Shown here: positions 34,390-43,885 of the stretch, piece by piece | Layout: each line of letters opens with the position of its first letter | Numbering within the stretch: the stretch's first letter is position 1 | Assembly: GCA_902547535.1 (NCBI GenBank) | Contig: CACCOB010000001.1 | Coordinates: forward strand, 310,001 to 374,000 | From: an uncultured Pelagibacteraceae bacterium | GTDB taxonomy: Bacteria > Pseudomonadota > Alphaproteobacteria > Pelagibacterales > Pelagibacteraceae | Reading direction: 5' to 3' | DNA length: 64,000 nt | The notes under the pieces: model-generated | Databases searched by the model: none | What the model was told of the DNA's origin: nothing | What the model saw: the letters and a program-made list of their open reading frames with translations, nothing else | Program-made: the position numbers and the translations under genes

Positions 34390-36234
34390 ATGAAAAAAAT
34401 AAAGCTTACTTGCGCTCATGCTTTAGTTAAACATCTAATAGCTCAAAAAATCTATATAGATGGTAAAGTTGAGCCTTTATTTCCAGGGGCATTTGGTATT
34501 TTTGGTCACGGGAATGTTGCTTGCATAGGTCAAGCATTAGAGGAAAATAAGGATAAACTTCCAACTTTTAGAGGTCACCATGAACAAAATATGGCTTTAA
34601 CAGGCATTGCTTTTGCAAGAGCTAAACGAAGAAAACAAATTTTTATTGCAACAAGTTCTGTTGGGCCAGGATCTACAAATTTAGTCACTGCCTCTGCAGT
34701 AGCGATGAGTAATAGATTGCCTATTTTATTTTTACCTGGAGATACTTATGCGAATAGAATGCCAGATCCTGTACTACAGCAAGTAGAGCATTTTTCAAAT
34801 CCAGGAATGACAGCAAACGACTCTTTTAAACCAGTTACAAAATATTTTGATAGAATTACAAGACCTGAACAAATAATACAATCTCTTCCACAGGCAATTC
34901 AAACAATGCTTGATCCTGCAGATACTGGTCCAGCGTGTTTATCTTTATGTCAAGATGTGCAAGGAGAAATATTTGATTATCCAGAGGAATTTTTTAAAGA
35001 AAGAATACATAATATTAGAAGACCTAAACCAGATGATTTTCAAATTAAACAAGCAATGGAAAAAATTAAAAAATCAAAAAAACCAATTATTATTTCTGGG
35101 GGAGGTGTTTTCTATTCAGATGCAATGGATGAATTAGGAAGTTTTGCCATAAAACATAACATACCAGTTACACAAACAGTGATGGGATACTCAACAATGA
35201 AAAGAGATCATTCTCATTTTCTTGGACCAATAGGAGGCCTTGGTGGTAGAGCCGCAAATAACTTAGCAAAAGAAACTGATTTAGCTATTTGTGTTGGTAC
35301 GAAATTGGCAGATTTTACAACAGGTTCGTGGGCTAATTTTGAAAACCCTGAATTTAAATTGGTTTCAATTAATATTGCAAGACATGATGCAAACAAACAT
35401 TTAGCTGAGGCAGTTATTGGAGATGCTAAAGTTTGTTTATCAGAATTGTCAAATTCTTTAGGAAATTGGAAATCTCCTGACAGTTGGCATAAAAAATCAC
35501 AACACGAACTTAAATCTTGGAATGAGTATGTTGATAAAGAAAGCGGTCCAACAAACCAAGAAACTCCAAACTATGCACACGCCGTAGGGGCAATTTATCG
35601 AAATTCAGATCCAACAGATATAGCAGTTACTGCTGCTGGTGGATTGGTTGGTGAGGTAGTCCAAGTCTGGAGACCAAAAGAGCTAAATACGCATGAAACT
35701 GAATGGGGTTTTAGTTGCATGAGTTATGAAATTTCTGGTGCGCTTGGAATTAAGATGGCAAATCCTGACAAAGACGTAATTGCTTTTGTGGGAGACGGTT
35801 CTTATTTGCTTAACAATTCAGACATTTATTCTTCAGTTTTAACAAATAACAAATTAATAATAATTGTTTGTGATAATGGAGGTCATGCAGTTATAAATAG
35901 ACTTCAATTGTTTAAAGGTGGAAAAGAATTTAATTGCTTATTTAATTCATCTAATATTCAAAATTTTAAGGAAGTAAATTTTGCTCAACACGCAGCTAGC
36001 ATGGGTGCAAAATCTGAACATGTTTCCACTATTTCAGAATTAGAGGAAGCATTTAAAAGAGCTAAAAAATCAGATGTAACATATGTAATATCAATAAAAA
36101 CTCATAGTTACGAATGGCTTGAAGGTTCAGCTTACTGGGAAAGTCCTACGCTTGAAATACCAACAACGAAAGAAAATGAGGAAGCTTTAAAACTTCATAA
36201 AGAAGGTAAAGCAAAACAAAGACAAGGTGTCTGA
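34390..36234 (+). CDS. iolD: 3D-(3,5/4)-trihydroxycyclohexane-1,2-dione hydrolase (IolD)
   Basis: IolD is the thiamine-diphosphate enzyme that opens the cyclohexanedione ring in inositol catabolism. The 614-residue protein has LFPGAFGIFGHGNVACIGQAL, RGHHEQNMALTGIAFARA (the ThDP-activating Glu), and the ThDP-Mg motif starting at G468 (GDGSYLLNNSDI) ending in the DNGGHAVINRLQ stretch. The length fits IolD (about 610-640). It heads a plus-strand run with a Gfo/Idh enzyme (9 nt gap) and a hydroxyacid dehydrogenase. Confidence 0.93.
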   Translation: MKKIKLTCAHALVKHLIAQKIYIDGKVEPLFPGAFGIFGHGNVACIGQALEENKDKLPTFRGHHEQNMALTGIAFARAKRRKQIFIATSSVGPGSTNLVTASAVAMSNRLPILFLPGDTYANRMPDPVLQQVEHFSNPGMTANDSFKPVTKYFDRITRPEQIIQSLPQAIQTMLDPADTGPACLSLCQDVQGEIFDYPEEFFKERIHNIRRPKPDDFQIKQAMEKIKKSKKPIIISGGGVFYSDAMDELGSFAIKHNIPVTQTVMGYSTMKRDHSHFLGPIGGLGGRAANNLAKETDLAICVGTKLADFTTGSWANFENPEFKLVSINIARHDANKHLAEAVIGDAKVCLSELSNSLGNWKSPDSWHKKSQHELKSWNEYVDKESGPTNQETPNYAHAVGAIYRNSDPTDIAVTAAGGLVGEVVQVWRPKELNTHETEWGFSCMSYEISGALGIKMANPDKDVIAFVGDGSYLLNNSDIYSSVLTNNKLIIIVCDNGGHAVINRLQLFKGGKEFNCLFNSSNIQNFKEVNFAQHAASMGAKSEHVSTISELEEAFKRAKKSDVTYVISIKTHSYEWLEGSAYWESPTLEIPTTKENEEALKLHKEGKAKQRQGV

Positions 36235-36243
36235 TTTCCTTAT

Positions 36244-37401
36244 ATGAATAAAGTTTTCAAAGTTGGTCTTATTGGTTGTGGACATATTGCAGAAACTTAT
36301 TTTAGAGCAGAGAAATATTTTAATAATATCAAAATAATTAAATGCGCAGATATAAATTTAAAAGCTGCAAGAAAATGTTCTAAAGAGTATGGAGTCAAAT
36401 TTTTAAGTGTAAATGAAATTCTAAAAGATCAAGAAGTAGAAATTATTTTAAATTTAACTATTCCAAAAGCTCATTACGAAATTTCAAAAAAAGCTTTAAT
36501 AAATGGTAAACATGTTTACTCAGAAAAACCACTGGCAATTAATTTAAAAGATGGGAAAGAACTTTTAAAAATTTCTAGAAGGAAAAGGTTATATCTTGGT
36601 AATGCACCAGATACATTTTTAGGAGGTGGAATTCAAAAATCAAAAGAGCTAGTTGAAAAAAATATAATTGGAAAAATCAAATTAGGTAATGCTGTTTTTG
36701 CCTTTCCTGGAATTGAATCATACCACCCTAATCCAGAACCATGGTTTGCAAAACTTGAAGGAGGTCCTGTAATTGATATGGGACCATATTATATTACAGC
36801 TTTAGTAAACCTTTTAGGACCTGCAAAGAAAGTTAGTGGGAAAATAATAAATGGTCCAAAATATAGAACAATTGGAATTGGGCCAAAAAAAGGTAGAAAA
36901 TTTAAAGTTAATTGCCCAACAACTTATTTATCTACAATCACTTTTAAAAATAACGCAGTAATTAGATTGACATTATCTTTTGATGTCATTGCTCACCAAA
37001 GAAATCATATTGAGCTATATGGTGAAAAAGGTTCAATGATTGTCCCTGATCCAAATATGTTTGGAGGATCAGTGCTCACATGTAAAAAACTTGGAGATAA
37101 TTGGAAAGAATTTAAAACTACAAAAATGCATTTAGGTAAAATTAATATAAGAACACAAAGTTCAAGAGCAAATGAAGCTCCAACTAATGCAAATTATAGA
37201 GGTGCAGGACTTTCAGAAATGGCTTATTCAATCGAAAAAAAAAGAAAACATTTATGCAATGGCGAAATTTCTTTGCATGTCCTTGATATAATTACCTCAA
37301 TAATGAAAGCTTCAAAGTCTGGTGTTAATCAATCAATAAAAACTGAGTGTGTTAAACCAAAAAAGTTTACGAATATTGATATAAGAAAAATAATTAGATA
37401 G
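36244..37401 (+). CDS. Gfo/Idh/MocA-family oxidoreductase
   Basis: The 385-residue dehydrogenase has VGLIGCGHIAETYFRAEKYF at the N-terminus and YSEKPLAINL with the EKP lysine. GGPVIDMGPYYITALVNLLG is the substrate-site region of the family. It is longer than the IolG-like enzyme and belongs to a different subgroup. Its location 9 nt after iolD and 9 nt before a hydroxyacid dehydrogenase suggests oxidation of a cyclitol or sugar in the same pathway. The substrate is not identifiable by eye. Confidence 0.85.
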   Translation: MNKVFKVGLIGCGHIAETYFRAEKYFNNIKIIKCADINLKAARKCSKEYGVKFLSVNEILKDQEVEIILNLTIPKAHYEISKKALINGKHVYSEKPLAINLKDGKELLKISRRKRLYLGNAPDTFLGGGIQKSKELVEKNIIGKIKLGNAVFAFPGIESYHPNPEPWFAKLEGGPVIDMGPYYITALVNLLGPAKKVSGKIINGPKYRTIGIGPKKGRKFKVNCPTTYLSTITFKNNAVIRLTLSFDVIAHQRNHIELYGEKGSMIVPDPNMFGGSVLTCKKLGDNWKEFKTTKMHLGKINIRTQSSRANEAPTNANYRGAGLSEMAYSIEKKRKHLCNGEISLHVLDIITSIMKASKSGVNQSIKTECVKPKKFTNIDIRKIIR

Positions 37402-37410
37402 AGCAAAGAT

Positions 37411-38433
37411 ATGATTAAACCTATTGTAATTTCTGATCCTTACCCAAGAACTTTGGATTTAATTTTTACTAAGACAAAATTAAAAGAACTAAAAACCAAA
37501 TATAAAATAATTGTTGCACCAAAAAAAAATAAAAAAAATTTTTATGAAAATAATATTGGCAAGGCAACATTTATTATGGGTCAACCGAATTTAGATAAAT
37601 ATTTGTTGTCTAAAGCATCAAAATTAAAATGTATTATAAATGTGGAAAGTAATTTTATGGATAATTTAGATTATGATTATTGTTTCAAAAAAAATATTCA
37701 TGTTATTGCAACTTCGCCAGTATTTTCAAAGCCCGTAGCTGAAATTGCTTTAGGTATGACATTGTCTCTTTTAAGAAATATTCACAATGCACACTTTGAT
37801 TTTATTAAATCTAAAGAGAAATATGGTTTAGAAAGTAATTTACAAGCTTCACTTCTGACAAATAAAAAAATTGGTTTACTAGGGTTTGGAGACTTAGCAA
37901 AATCTTTATATCCTTTACTATTGCCATTCTCAAAAAATATTAATGTATATGATCCATGGATAACTAAAAATAAAATAAAAAAAATTGGATTTAACCCAAT
38001 TAATTTGAATAAAATGTTTAGTAGTTGTGAAGTAATTTATGTATTAGCCACAATCACCAAAAAGAATAAACATTTAATTGATAAAAAATTATTAAATAAA
38101 ATGAAATCTGGAACTGTTTTTATTTTAATGAGTAGAGCAGCAATAGTTAATTTTAAAGATCTGATTAAGAGAATTAAAAAGGGAGATATTTATGTCGCAA
38201 CTGATGTCTTTCCAGATGAACCAGTAAAAAAAAATGATCCAGTAAGAAAGTTAAAAAATACACTATTTTCTGCTCATAGAGCTGGTGCTTTAGAGGAAGC
38301 TTTTTATAATATGGGTGAAATAGTTTTGAAAGATATGAAGCTTATTTTAAAAAATATGCCACCTAAATTCTGTAAAAGAGCTCAAAGAAAAACTGTAAAA
38401 CTCTTAGCCTCAAAACCAGTTGCAATTAACTGA
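37411..38433 (+). CDS. Divergent D-isomer-specific 2-hydroxyacid dehydrogenase
   Basis: The 340-residue protein has a recognisable but divergent NAD-binding loop GLLGFGDLAKSLYPLLLPF, in which the third glycine of GxGxxG is alanine. The catalytic residues are still visible: arginine in MSRAAIVNF, glutamate in DVFPDEP and histidine in FSAHRAGALEEA. It follows the Gfo/Idh gene by 9 nt and precedes the sugar ABC operon by 22 nt. The substrate is unknown; context suggests a hydroxyacid derived from a sugar or cyclitol. Confidence 0.8.
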   Translation: MIKPIVISDPYPRTLDLIFTKTKLKELKTKYKIIVAPKKNKKNFYENNIGKATFIMGQPNLDKYLLSKASKLKCIINVESNFMDNLDYDYCFKKNIHVIATSPVFSKPVAEIALGMTLSLLRNIHNAHFDFIKSKEKYGLESNLQASLLTNKKIGLLGFGDLAKSLYPLLLPFSKNINVYDPWITKNKIKKIGFNPINLNKMFSSCEVIYVLATITKKNKHLIDKKLLNKMKSGTVFILMSRAAIVNFKDLIKRIKKGDIYVATDVFPDEPVKKNDPVRKLKNTLFSAHRAGALEEAFYNMGEIVLKDMKLILKNMPPKFCKRAQRKTVKLLASKPVAIN

Positions 38434-38455
38434 TTTTTTTATATTTTCTTAGATT

Positions 38456-39205
38456 ATGTCATCTGCCAATCAATTATTATTAGAAGCTAAAAATGTTACA
38501 AAATACTTTGGTACAATTACTGCTCTTGAAAATGTAAACCTTAAAATTCATGCAGGTGAATGCTTAGGAGTTGTAGGAGACAATGGAGCAGGAAAAACAA
38601 CATTAATGAAGGTTTTATCTGGCCTATATAAACCAAGTGCAGGCTCTTTACATTTTGAAGGAAAAGAAAAGGTTTTAGAAAGTCCTAGGGACTCTCAAAA
38701 CCTAGGTTTAGAAATGGTATATCAAGATTTAGCTTTAGCAGGCAATCTTCCAATAGGCGAAAATATTTTTTTAGGCCGTGAACCAACTACTAATTTGGGA
38801 TTATTAAAGTTTCTTGATTATAAAAAAATAAAAGAACTTACCGAGGCACATCTTGGTAAACTTAAAATAAATGTAAAGAGTGCAGATCAAAAAGTTGAGG
38901 AACTTTCAGGCGGACAAAGACAAGCAGTTGCAATTGCTAGATCAACAGCATTCAACGCAAAAGTAGTGATAATGGACGAACCAACAGCAGCCTTAGCTAT
39001 TAAAGAAGTTGGTAAAGTTTTGGATTTAATAAATGGTCTGAAAAAGACTGGGGTAGGTGTAATTGTGATCAGTCATAGAATGGATGATATTTTTGCAGTT
39101 TGTGATCGAGTAATGGCATTGTTTCAAGGAACGAATTTTGCAGAATCTGAATTATCAAACACTTCAAGAGATGAAGTTATTGGATGGATAATGGGTAAAA
39201 AATAA
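38456..39205 (+). CDS. Sugar ABC transporter ATP-binding protein (single-domain, Frc/Rbs type)
   Basis: The 249-residue ATPase has Walker A GDNGAGKTT, signature LSGGQRQAVAIAR and Walker B VVIMDEPTAAL. The GDNGAGKTTLMKVLSGLYKP context is that of RbsA/FrcA-type sugar importers. RbsA proteins are normally tandem (about 500 residues); this is one half, as in rhizobial FrcA. It comes first in the order ATPase-permease-binding protein and is 2 nt from the permease. It may serve ribose, fructose, mannose or inositol. Confidence 0.92.
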   Translation: MSSANQLLLEAKNVTKYFGTITALENVNLKIHAGECLGVVGDNGAGKTTLMKVLSGLYKPSAGSLHFEGKEKVLESPRDSQNLGLEMVYQDLALAGNLPIGENIFLGREPTTNLGLLKFLDYKKIKELTEAHLGKLKINVKSADQKVEELSGGQRQAVAIARSTAFNAKVVIMDEPTAALAIKEVGKVLDLINGLKKTGVGVIVISHRMDDIFAVCDRVMALFQGTNFAESELSNTSRDEVIGWIMGKK

Positions 39206-39207
39206 TC

Positions 39208-40221
39208 ATGGACTCAAAAGATCAAAACAAAGACTCTTTATATCTAAAACTCATTCCTTACTTTGAGAAATACGGAATATTATTATTATTAGTTATAATG
39301 ATAGTTGTTATGCATTTTCTTCAACCTGATGTTTTTTTATCATGGAGAAATGTAACAAATGTTTTCAAACAAATATCTTGGCAGTCAATGCTAGCTTTAG
39401 GAGTATTTATGGTGATTGTAACCGCTGGTATAGACCTTTCAGTTGGATCTATAATGATGTTGTCACTAATGATACTTGCAATTGTCGCTAAGGCTGGTGC
39501 TCCATGGTATATTGTCGTAATCACACCTCTTATAGCTGGATTTTTATGTGGGTTATTTAATGGTTTAGGGATTACCTTATTAAGGATGCCCCATCCGTTT
39601 ATAATGACATTAGGTACATTATATATATTTAGAGGAACAGGTAATTTAATTTCTGGCGGAACTCCAATAAGTGGCTTCACAGATGAAGTGAGATACCTTG
39701 GGCATGGAAGAATTGATTTAACTTGGCTTGGTTTAGAAAAGTCGCAATACCTTCCTGTAAGTTTAGTTCTTATTGCAATTGTCTATATAATATTTTGGAT
39801 ATTCATGAACAAAACTCGGACAGGTAAATGGATATATGCAATTGGTGGCAATCCAAATGCTGCAAGAGCTTCAGGTATTAATGTAAATAAAATTCTTGTA
39901 ATAGTTTATTCGCTTTGCGGTTTTTTATCTGGTATTGGAGCTTTAATTTTAGCTGGTCGAACAGACTCAGGTTATCCAAATGCAGGATTACAGTCTGAAT
40001 TAGATGCTATTGCAGCATGTATTATCGGAGGTGCTAGTTTTTTTGGAGGAAGAGGCACTGTTTTAGGCGTTTTTGCAGGAGTGATGATAATGGGAATTTT
40101 AAGAAATGGTCTTAATTTGATGGATGTGAGTTCATTTTGGCAACAAGTATTAATTGGATCAATTATAGTGCTAGCTGTTTATGTTGATGTATTAAGAAGA
40201 GACTTTGGAACAAGAAAATAA
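39208..40221 (+). CDS. Sugar ABC transporter permease (RbsC/FrcC type)
   Basis: The 337-residue inner-membrane protein has 8-10 hydrophobic segments. It carries the BPD_transp_2 signatures VTAGIDLSVGSIMMLS, RTGKWIYAIGGNPNAARASGINV and CIIGGASFFGGRGTVLGVFAG. Those are typical of permeases for ribose/fructose-class importers. It follows the ATPase by 2 nt and is separated from its binding protein by 104 nt that can form alternative hairpins. Confidence 0.95.
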   Translation: MDSKDQNKDSLYLKLIPYFEKYGILLLLVIMIVVMHFLQPDVFLSWRNVTNVFKQISWQSMLALGVFMVIVTAGIDLSVGSIMMLSLMILAIVAKAGAPWYIVVITPLIAGFLCGLFNGLGITLLRMPHPFIMTLGTLYIFRGTGNLISGGTPISGFTDEVRYLGHGRIDLTWLGLEKSQYLPVSLVLIAIVYIIFWIFMNKTRTGKWIYAIGGNPNAARASGINVNKILVIVYSLCGFLSGIGALILAGRTDSGYPNAGLQSELDAIAACIIGGASFFGGRGTVLGVFAGVMIMGILRNGLNLMDVSSFWQQVLIGSIIVLAVYVDVLRRDFGTRK

Positions 40222-40237
40222 AGACACGTAAGAGTTG

Positions 40238-40276
40238 AACTAAAAATAGTTACTTTTGTAACAGTTGAATTTTTTT
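40238..40276 (+). promoter_or_regulatory. Two mutually exclusive small hairpins before the sugar-binding-protein gene
   Basis: AACTA-AAAA-TAGTT (40238-40251) and GTTAC-TTTT-GTAAC (40249-40262) overlap by 3 nt, so only one can form at a time. A run of seven T follows at 40270-40276. The same sequence could instead be a 14-bp DNA operator. It sits in the 104-nt gap between permease and binding-protein genes and may set their expression ratio. Confidence 0.35.
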
Positions 40277-40325
40277 CAAAAATTTTATTAAATCTACTTT
40301 TAATAATTATTAAAGGGGTAAATAT

Positions 40326-41258
40326 ATGAGAGATATAAAAAGAAAAATTGTTGTTTTCTTTTCAGCAATTTTTTTACTAGTTAGCATGGGTTCAGCTTCT
40401 TTTGCTGATGGCCATGGTAAAAAAATCTTATTCAGCATTAAGGGACCTGGATCTGGAAATCCTTTCTGGGCTTCCGTTACTAAAGGTGCTGAAGAAGAAG
40501 CAAAAAAATTAGGAGTAAAGTTAATTCTAATTGCGCCTCCACAAGAGGGTGATGTTCAAGCACAAATTAACCAAGTGGAAGATCAACTTGCAAAAGGTGT
40601 TGACGCTCTAGCTCTTGCACCAGGAGATCCAAACGCTTTTGCTCCAATAGTAGACGATGCTATTAAGAGTGGAGTTCCAGTTGTATTTGTAGATACAAAA
40701 GGAATTAACGAAGGTGTTACTTTTATTGGAACAAATAATATGAATGGTGCAGAATTAGCTGCAAAATTTATTTGTGATAAAACTCCAAAAGGATCAGATG
40801 TTGCAATTCTTACAGGGATTGAGTCTCAATCAACTGCATTATTAAGAAGAGATGGTGCAATTAAAGGATTTAAAAATTGTGGTTTAAATCTTGTTGCTAC
40901 TCAAACTGCTGAGTGGGATACTGCAAAAGGCAGATCTGTTACTGAGTCAATCATTTTGAAAAATCCTAACATCAAAGCAATATTTGCTTCTAACGACAAT
41001 ATGGGATTAGGTGCAATGCAAGCTCTTAAGGATGCTGATATGAATGATGTAATCGTTGTTGGTTTTGATGCTACTCCTGATGCTGCTACAAGTATTTTAA
41101 AAGGAGAGATGACTGCAACAATAGCTCAGTTCTCATACAATATGGGTGCATATGGAGTTAAGTATGCTCTTGAGTTAGCTAACGGTGGAAGTATCGATCC
41201 TAATATTGATACTGGTACACAATTAGTAACAAAAGAAAACGCTAACGATTTTAAATAA
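40326..41258 (+). CDS. Periplasmic sugar-binding protein of the Rbs/Frc-type ABC transporter
   Basis: The 310-residue protein has an N-terminal signal peptide (about residues 1-27, ending SASFADG). The Peripla_BP_4 fold follows with SIKGPGSGNPFWASVTKGAEEEAKKLGV, DALALAPGDPNAF, FIGTNNMNGAELA and the ligand-region FDATPDAATSIL. An AGGGG ribosome site lies before the ATG, stronger than for neighbouring genes. It belongs to the transporter at 38456-40221, and a terminator-like hairpin follows 20 nt after its stop. It may bind ribose, fructose or inositol. Confidence 0.93.
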   Translation: MRDIKRKIVVFFSAIFLLVSMGSASFADGHGKKILFSIKGPGSGNPFWASVTKGAEEEAKKLGVKLILIAPPQEGDVQAQINQVEDQLAKGVDALALAPGDPNAFAPIVDDAIKSGVPVVFVDTKGINEGVTFIGTNNMNGAELAAKFICDKTPKGSDVAILTGIESQSTALLRRDGAIKGFKNCGLNLVATQTAEWDTAKGRSVTESIILKNPNIKAIFASNDNMGLGAMQALKDADMNDVIVVGFDATPDAATSILKGEMTATIAQFSYNMGAYGVKYALELANGGSIDPNIDTGTQLVTKENANDFK

Positions 41259-41278
41259 TCTTTAGAATAATTAAAATT

Positions 41279-41312
41279 AAAAGGGTGGAATTTTATTTCA
41301 CCCTTTTTTTTT
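41279..41312 (+). terminator. Intrinsic terminator-like hairpin after the sugar-binding-protein gene
   Basis: An AAAAGGGTG arm (41279-41287) pairs with CACCCTTTT (41299-41307) across an 11-nt loop, followed by an uninterrupted run of T to 41312. It lies between the binding-protein gene and fucU/rbsK. Confidence 0.85.
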
Positions 41313-41330
41313 ATGTAATATAGTAGTGTA

Positions 41331-41795
41331 ATGCTAATTAAAATTAATCCAATTTTGAACCCTGAACTTTTGTATCAATTAAGAGCAATGGGCCATGGTG
41401 ATAAATTAGTTTTAACAGATGCTAATTTTCCTGCATATTCACATTCTTTAAACAATAAAGTAATTAGATTAGATGGTGTTAATATTTATGAAGCAGCAAA
41501 AGCTATTCTTTCAGTTTTTCCATTAGATAGTTTTATTGACTCTGCTGCAGAAAGAATGCAAGTTGATAATAAACCAGATGAATTAACAGAGTGTCACAAA
41601 GATTTTATAAAAGCTGTGAAAGAAACCTCTGGAGAAAATTGGAAAGTAGGTTCAATTGAGAGGCAAGAATTTTATAAAGTAGCAAAGAAATCTCAATTAA
41701 TCGTATCTACTTCTGAAACAAGGCCTTATGGATGTTTTATACTAACAAAAGGAGTAATTAAACCAGATGGTAGCGTTTGGGTTCTTGATAAATAA
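41331..41795 (+). CDS. fucU: RbsD/FucU-family sugar mutarotase
   Basis: The 154-residue protein resembles L-fucose mutarotase FucU more than ribose pyranase RbsD. It has the start MLIKINPILNPELLYQLRAMGHGD, the segment VLTDANFPAYS, VIRLDGVNI, the LDSF stretch and the C-terminal ETRPYGCFILTKGV. Mutarotases speed interconversion of pyranose/furanose or anomeric forms before a kinase or dehydrogenase acts. It overlaps the ribokinase gene by 1 nt, so the two are coupled downstream of the sugar importer. Confidence 0.88.
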   Translation: MLIKINPILNPELLYQLRAMGHGDKLVLTDANFPAYSHSLNNKVIRLDGVNIYEAAKAILSVFPLDSFIDSAAERMQVDNKPDELTECHKDFIKAVKETSGENWKVGSIERQEFYKVAKKSQLIVSTSETRPYGCFILTKGVIKPDGSVWVLDK

Positions 41796-42709
41796 TGAAC
41801 TCTATATGTATTTTTGGAGTATTCGTAGCTGACTTATGTTTCTTTGCTGAAAAAATTCCTGTTAAAGGAGAAACAGTTTTAGGTAAAAATCATATAATTG
41901 GACCAGGAGGCAAAGGATCTAATCAAGCGATTGCTGCTGCGAGACTTGGTGGAAATGTAAATTTTATTACTAAAATAGGAAATGATCAAAATGCTAAGAT
42001 GGCCCTCAAGCTTTATGAAGAAGCTGGAATTAATACAGGTTCAATAATCCAAGATCCAAATCAGTCAACAGGTGTTGCAGGTATAATGATAAATGAAAAA
42101 ACGGGGGATAATGCAATCAATATTATACCAGGAGCAGCTGGTTCGATATCCAATCAAGATATTGATAATAATATTGAATTTATAAAAAAATCAGAAATTT
42201 TTTTAACACAACTAGAAACACCTAGTGAAGTTACTAGTTATGCACTCAACAGAGCAAAAGAGACAGGGTCTGTTACAATTTTTAATCCGGCTCCTGCATC
42301 AGATATTATAGAAAGTGATTTTAAATGTATTGATTATTTTACTCCTAATGAAACTGAAGCAAGTTTTTTTTTAGATAAAAAGGTTGAAAGTAAAATAGAA
42401 ATTGAAGAAGCTGCAAAAACTTTTTTGGCAAAAGGAGTAAAAAATATAGTGATAACATTAGGCCCAAAAGGTCTTTACTTTGCAAATTCTGAAGAAAGTT
42501 TTTTTATAGATGTTTATGGTTTAAAGGATAAAGTTATAGACACAACGGGAGCAGGTGATGCTTTTAATGGAGCATTTGCTTATGCTCTTTCCAATAATTT
42601 AAAAATCAAAGATGCTTTAGAATTTTCAAATAAAGTAGCTGCAATTTCCACAACAAAAGCAGGTGCAGCAAATTCAATGCCTAGTATTAATGAAGTAGAA
42701 ACTTACTAG
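41795..42709 (+). CDS. rbsK: Ribokinase (PfkB family)
   Basis: The 304-residue sugar kinase has the N-terminal VKGETVLGKNHIIGPGGKGSNQAIAAARLGG, NPAPA, TPNETEA and the C-terminal DTTGAGDAFNGAFAYAL with catalytic D255. These features fit ribokinase. Together with the Rbs/Frc-type importer and the mutarotase upstream they form a sugar uptake and phosphorylation unit. A deoxy-sugar or other pentose substrate cannot be excluded. Its stop directly abuts the convergent enolase-superfamily gene. Confidence 0.9.
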   Translation: MNSICIFGVFVADLCFFAEKIPVKGETVLGKNHIIGPGGKGSNQAIAAARLGGNVNFITKIGNDQNAKMALKLYEEAGINTGSIIQDPNQSTGVAGIMINEKTGDNAINIIPGAAGSISNQDIDNNIEFIKKSEIFLTQLETPSEVTSYALNRAKETGSVTIFNPAPASDIIESDFKCIDYFTPNETEASFFLDKKVESKIEIEEAAKTFLAKGVKNIVITLGPKGLYFANSEESFFIDVYGLKDKVIDTTGAGDAFNGAFAYALSNNLKIKDALEFSNKVAAISTTKAGAANSMPSINEVETY

Positions 42710-43885
42710 TTATTCGATTATTTTGAAATCTGATTTAAATTTATCAGTAATAGCTAAACCCAGGCCAGGTTTATTGTCGTCCAAGTTAATAAATCCGTTT
42801 TCAGGAGCTGGGTCACCTTCAAAAATATAGTAAAATAGCTCATTACCAATTTCTACATCGTGCACAGGAAAAAATTCGGATATAGGACAATTGAAGTTAG
42901 ACATTGTTAAATGATAATTATGCATTTGCCCAGCATGTGGAATAACTGGTACTTGATAAGCTTCCGCTAACGCATTTATTTTACTCGCAATAGTAAAACC
43001 ACCAACTCTATTATTATCATATTGAATATAACTAACTGCATTTAAATCTAACAATTGTTTAAATCCAAATAAGTTGAATTCATGTTCTCCACCAGATATT
43101 GGAATAGCATTCATATTATTTAGTTCAGTATAACCATGAATATCGTCTGCTATAACAGGTTCCTCTAGCCATCTAGGATTAAACTTTACTAATTTAGGAA
43201 TCATTCTTTTAGAGTAGTCTAAATTCCATCCCATATAACATTCCATCATAAGGTCTGTGTCATAGCCAATCACTTCTCTAACAGCCTCTGCTAGTTCCAA
43301 ATTTTTCTTCATTCCATCAGGTCCGTCTTTTGGTCCCCATCCAAATCTCATTTTAAACATTTTAAAACCTTGATTAACGTAACTTTCAGCTTCTTTTTGT
43401 AGTTCTTTTATTGGTTGGCTATAAAGTTTTGAGGCATAGACTGGAATTCTCTCTTTAGTTCTTCCACCTAATAATTTGAAAACTGGTTTATTTGTAATTT
43501 TTCCCATTATGTCCCACAAAGCAATATCAATTGCTGAAATAGCAACCATTCCTAATCCTCTTCTACCCCATGCATGAGTTCTTCTGTACATTTTTTCCCA
43601 AATATAGGCATAATCAAAAGGGTCCTCACCAATAACTAAAGGAGTCAAATAAGTATCAATGGTTTTTTTTACTAATTGTGGTGCAAGTGCTGCATTTCCA
43701 ATTCCAATAATTCCATCGTCTGTTTCAACTTCACATATTAACCATTCATGAAATCTAAAAGATCCCATTGCATCTGATTTTTCAAATAAAAGGTCAGAAG
43801 CATTTGTACAAAAATTATTTTGCGGTGGAACAGTTTTGCCATTCCATTGATAAACTTTTGTTTGAATACTTTTAATTTTAGACAT
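42710..43885 (-). CDS. Enolase-superfamily sugar-acid dehydratase, L-rhamnonate-dehydratase-like
   Basis: The 391-residue mandelate racemase/muconate lactonising enzyme protein dehydrates an aldonate to a 2-keto-3-deoxy acid. It has [45 protein letters not shown] (very like RhmD), the metal ligands in [15 protein letters not shown] and SGGEHEF, and the catalytic histidine region [12 protein letters not shown]. The product would suit the HpaI-type aldolase at 32101. It lies 0 nt from the downstream pdxA-like gene on the minus strand. Confidence 0.87.
   Translation of the reverse strand: MSKIKSIQTKVYQWNGKTVPPQNNFCTNASDLLFEKSDAMGSFRFHEWLICEVETDDGIIGIGNAALAPQLVKKTIDTYLTPLVIGEDPFDYAYIWEKMYRRTHAWGRRGLGMVAISAIDIALWDIMGKITNKPVFKLLGGRTKERIPVYASKLYSQPIKELQKEAESYVNQGFKMFKMRFGWGPKDGPDGMKKNLELAEAVREVIGYDTDLMMECYMGWNLDYSKRMIPKLVKFNPRWLEEPVIADDIHGYTELNNMNAIPISGGEHEFNLFGFKQLLDLNAVSYIQYDNNRVGGFTIASKINALAEAYQVPVIPHAGQMHNYHLTMSNFNCPISEFFPVHDVEIGNELFYYIFEGDPAPENGFINLDDNKPGLGLAITDKFKSDFKIIE

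Noticed and set aside
38456..39205. ATPase as a truncated RbsA
   Set aside because: At 249 residues with all motifs and a proper end it matches single-domain FrcA-type ATPases. There is no remnant of a second half before the permease gene 2 nt later.
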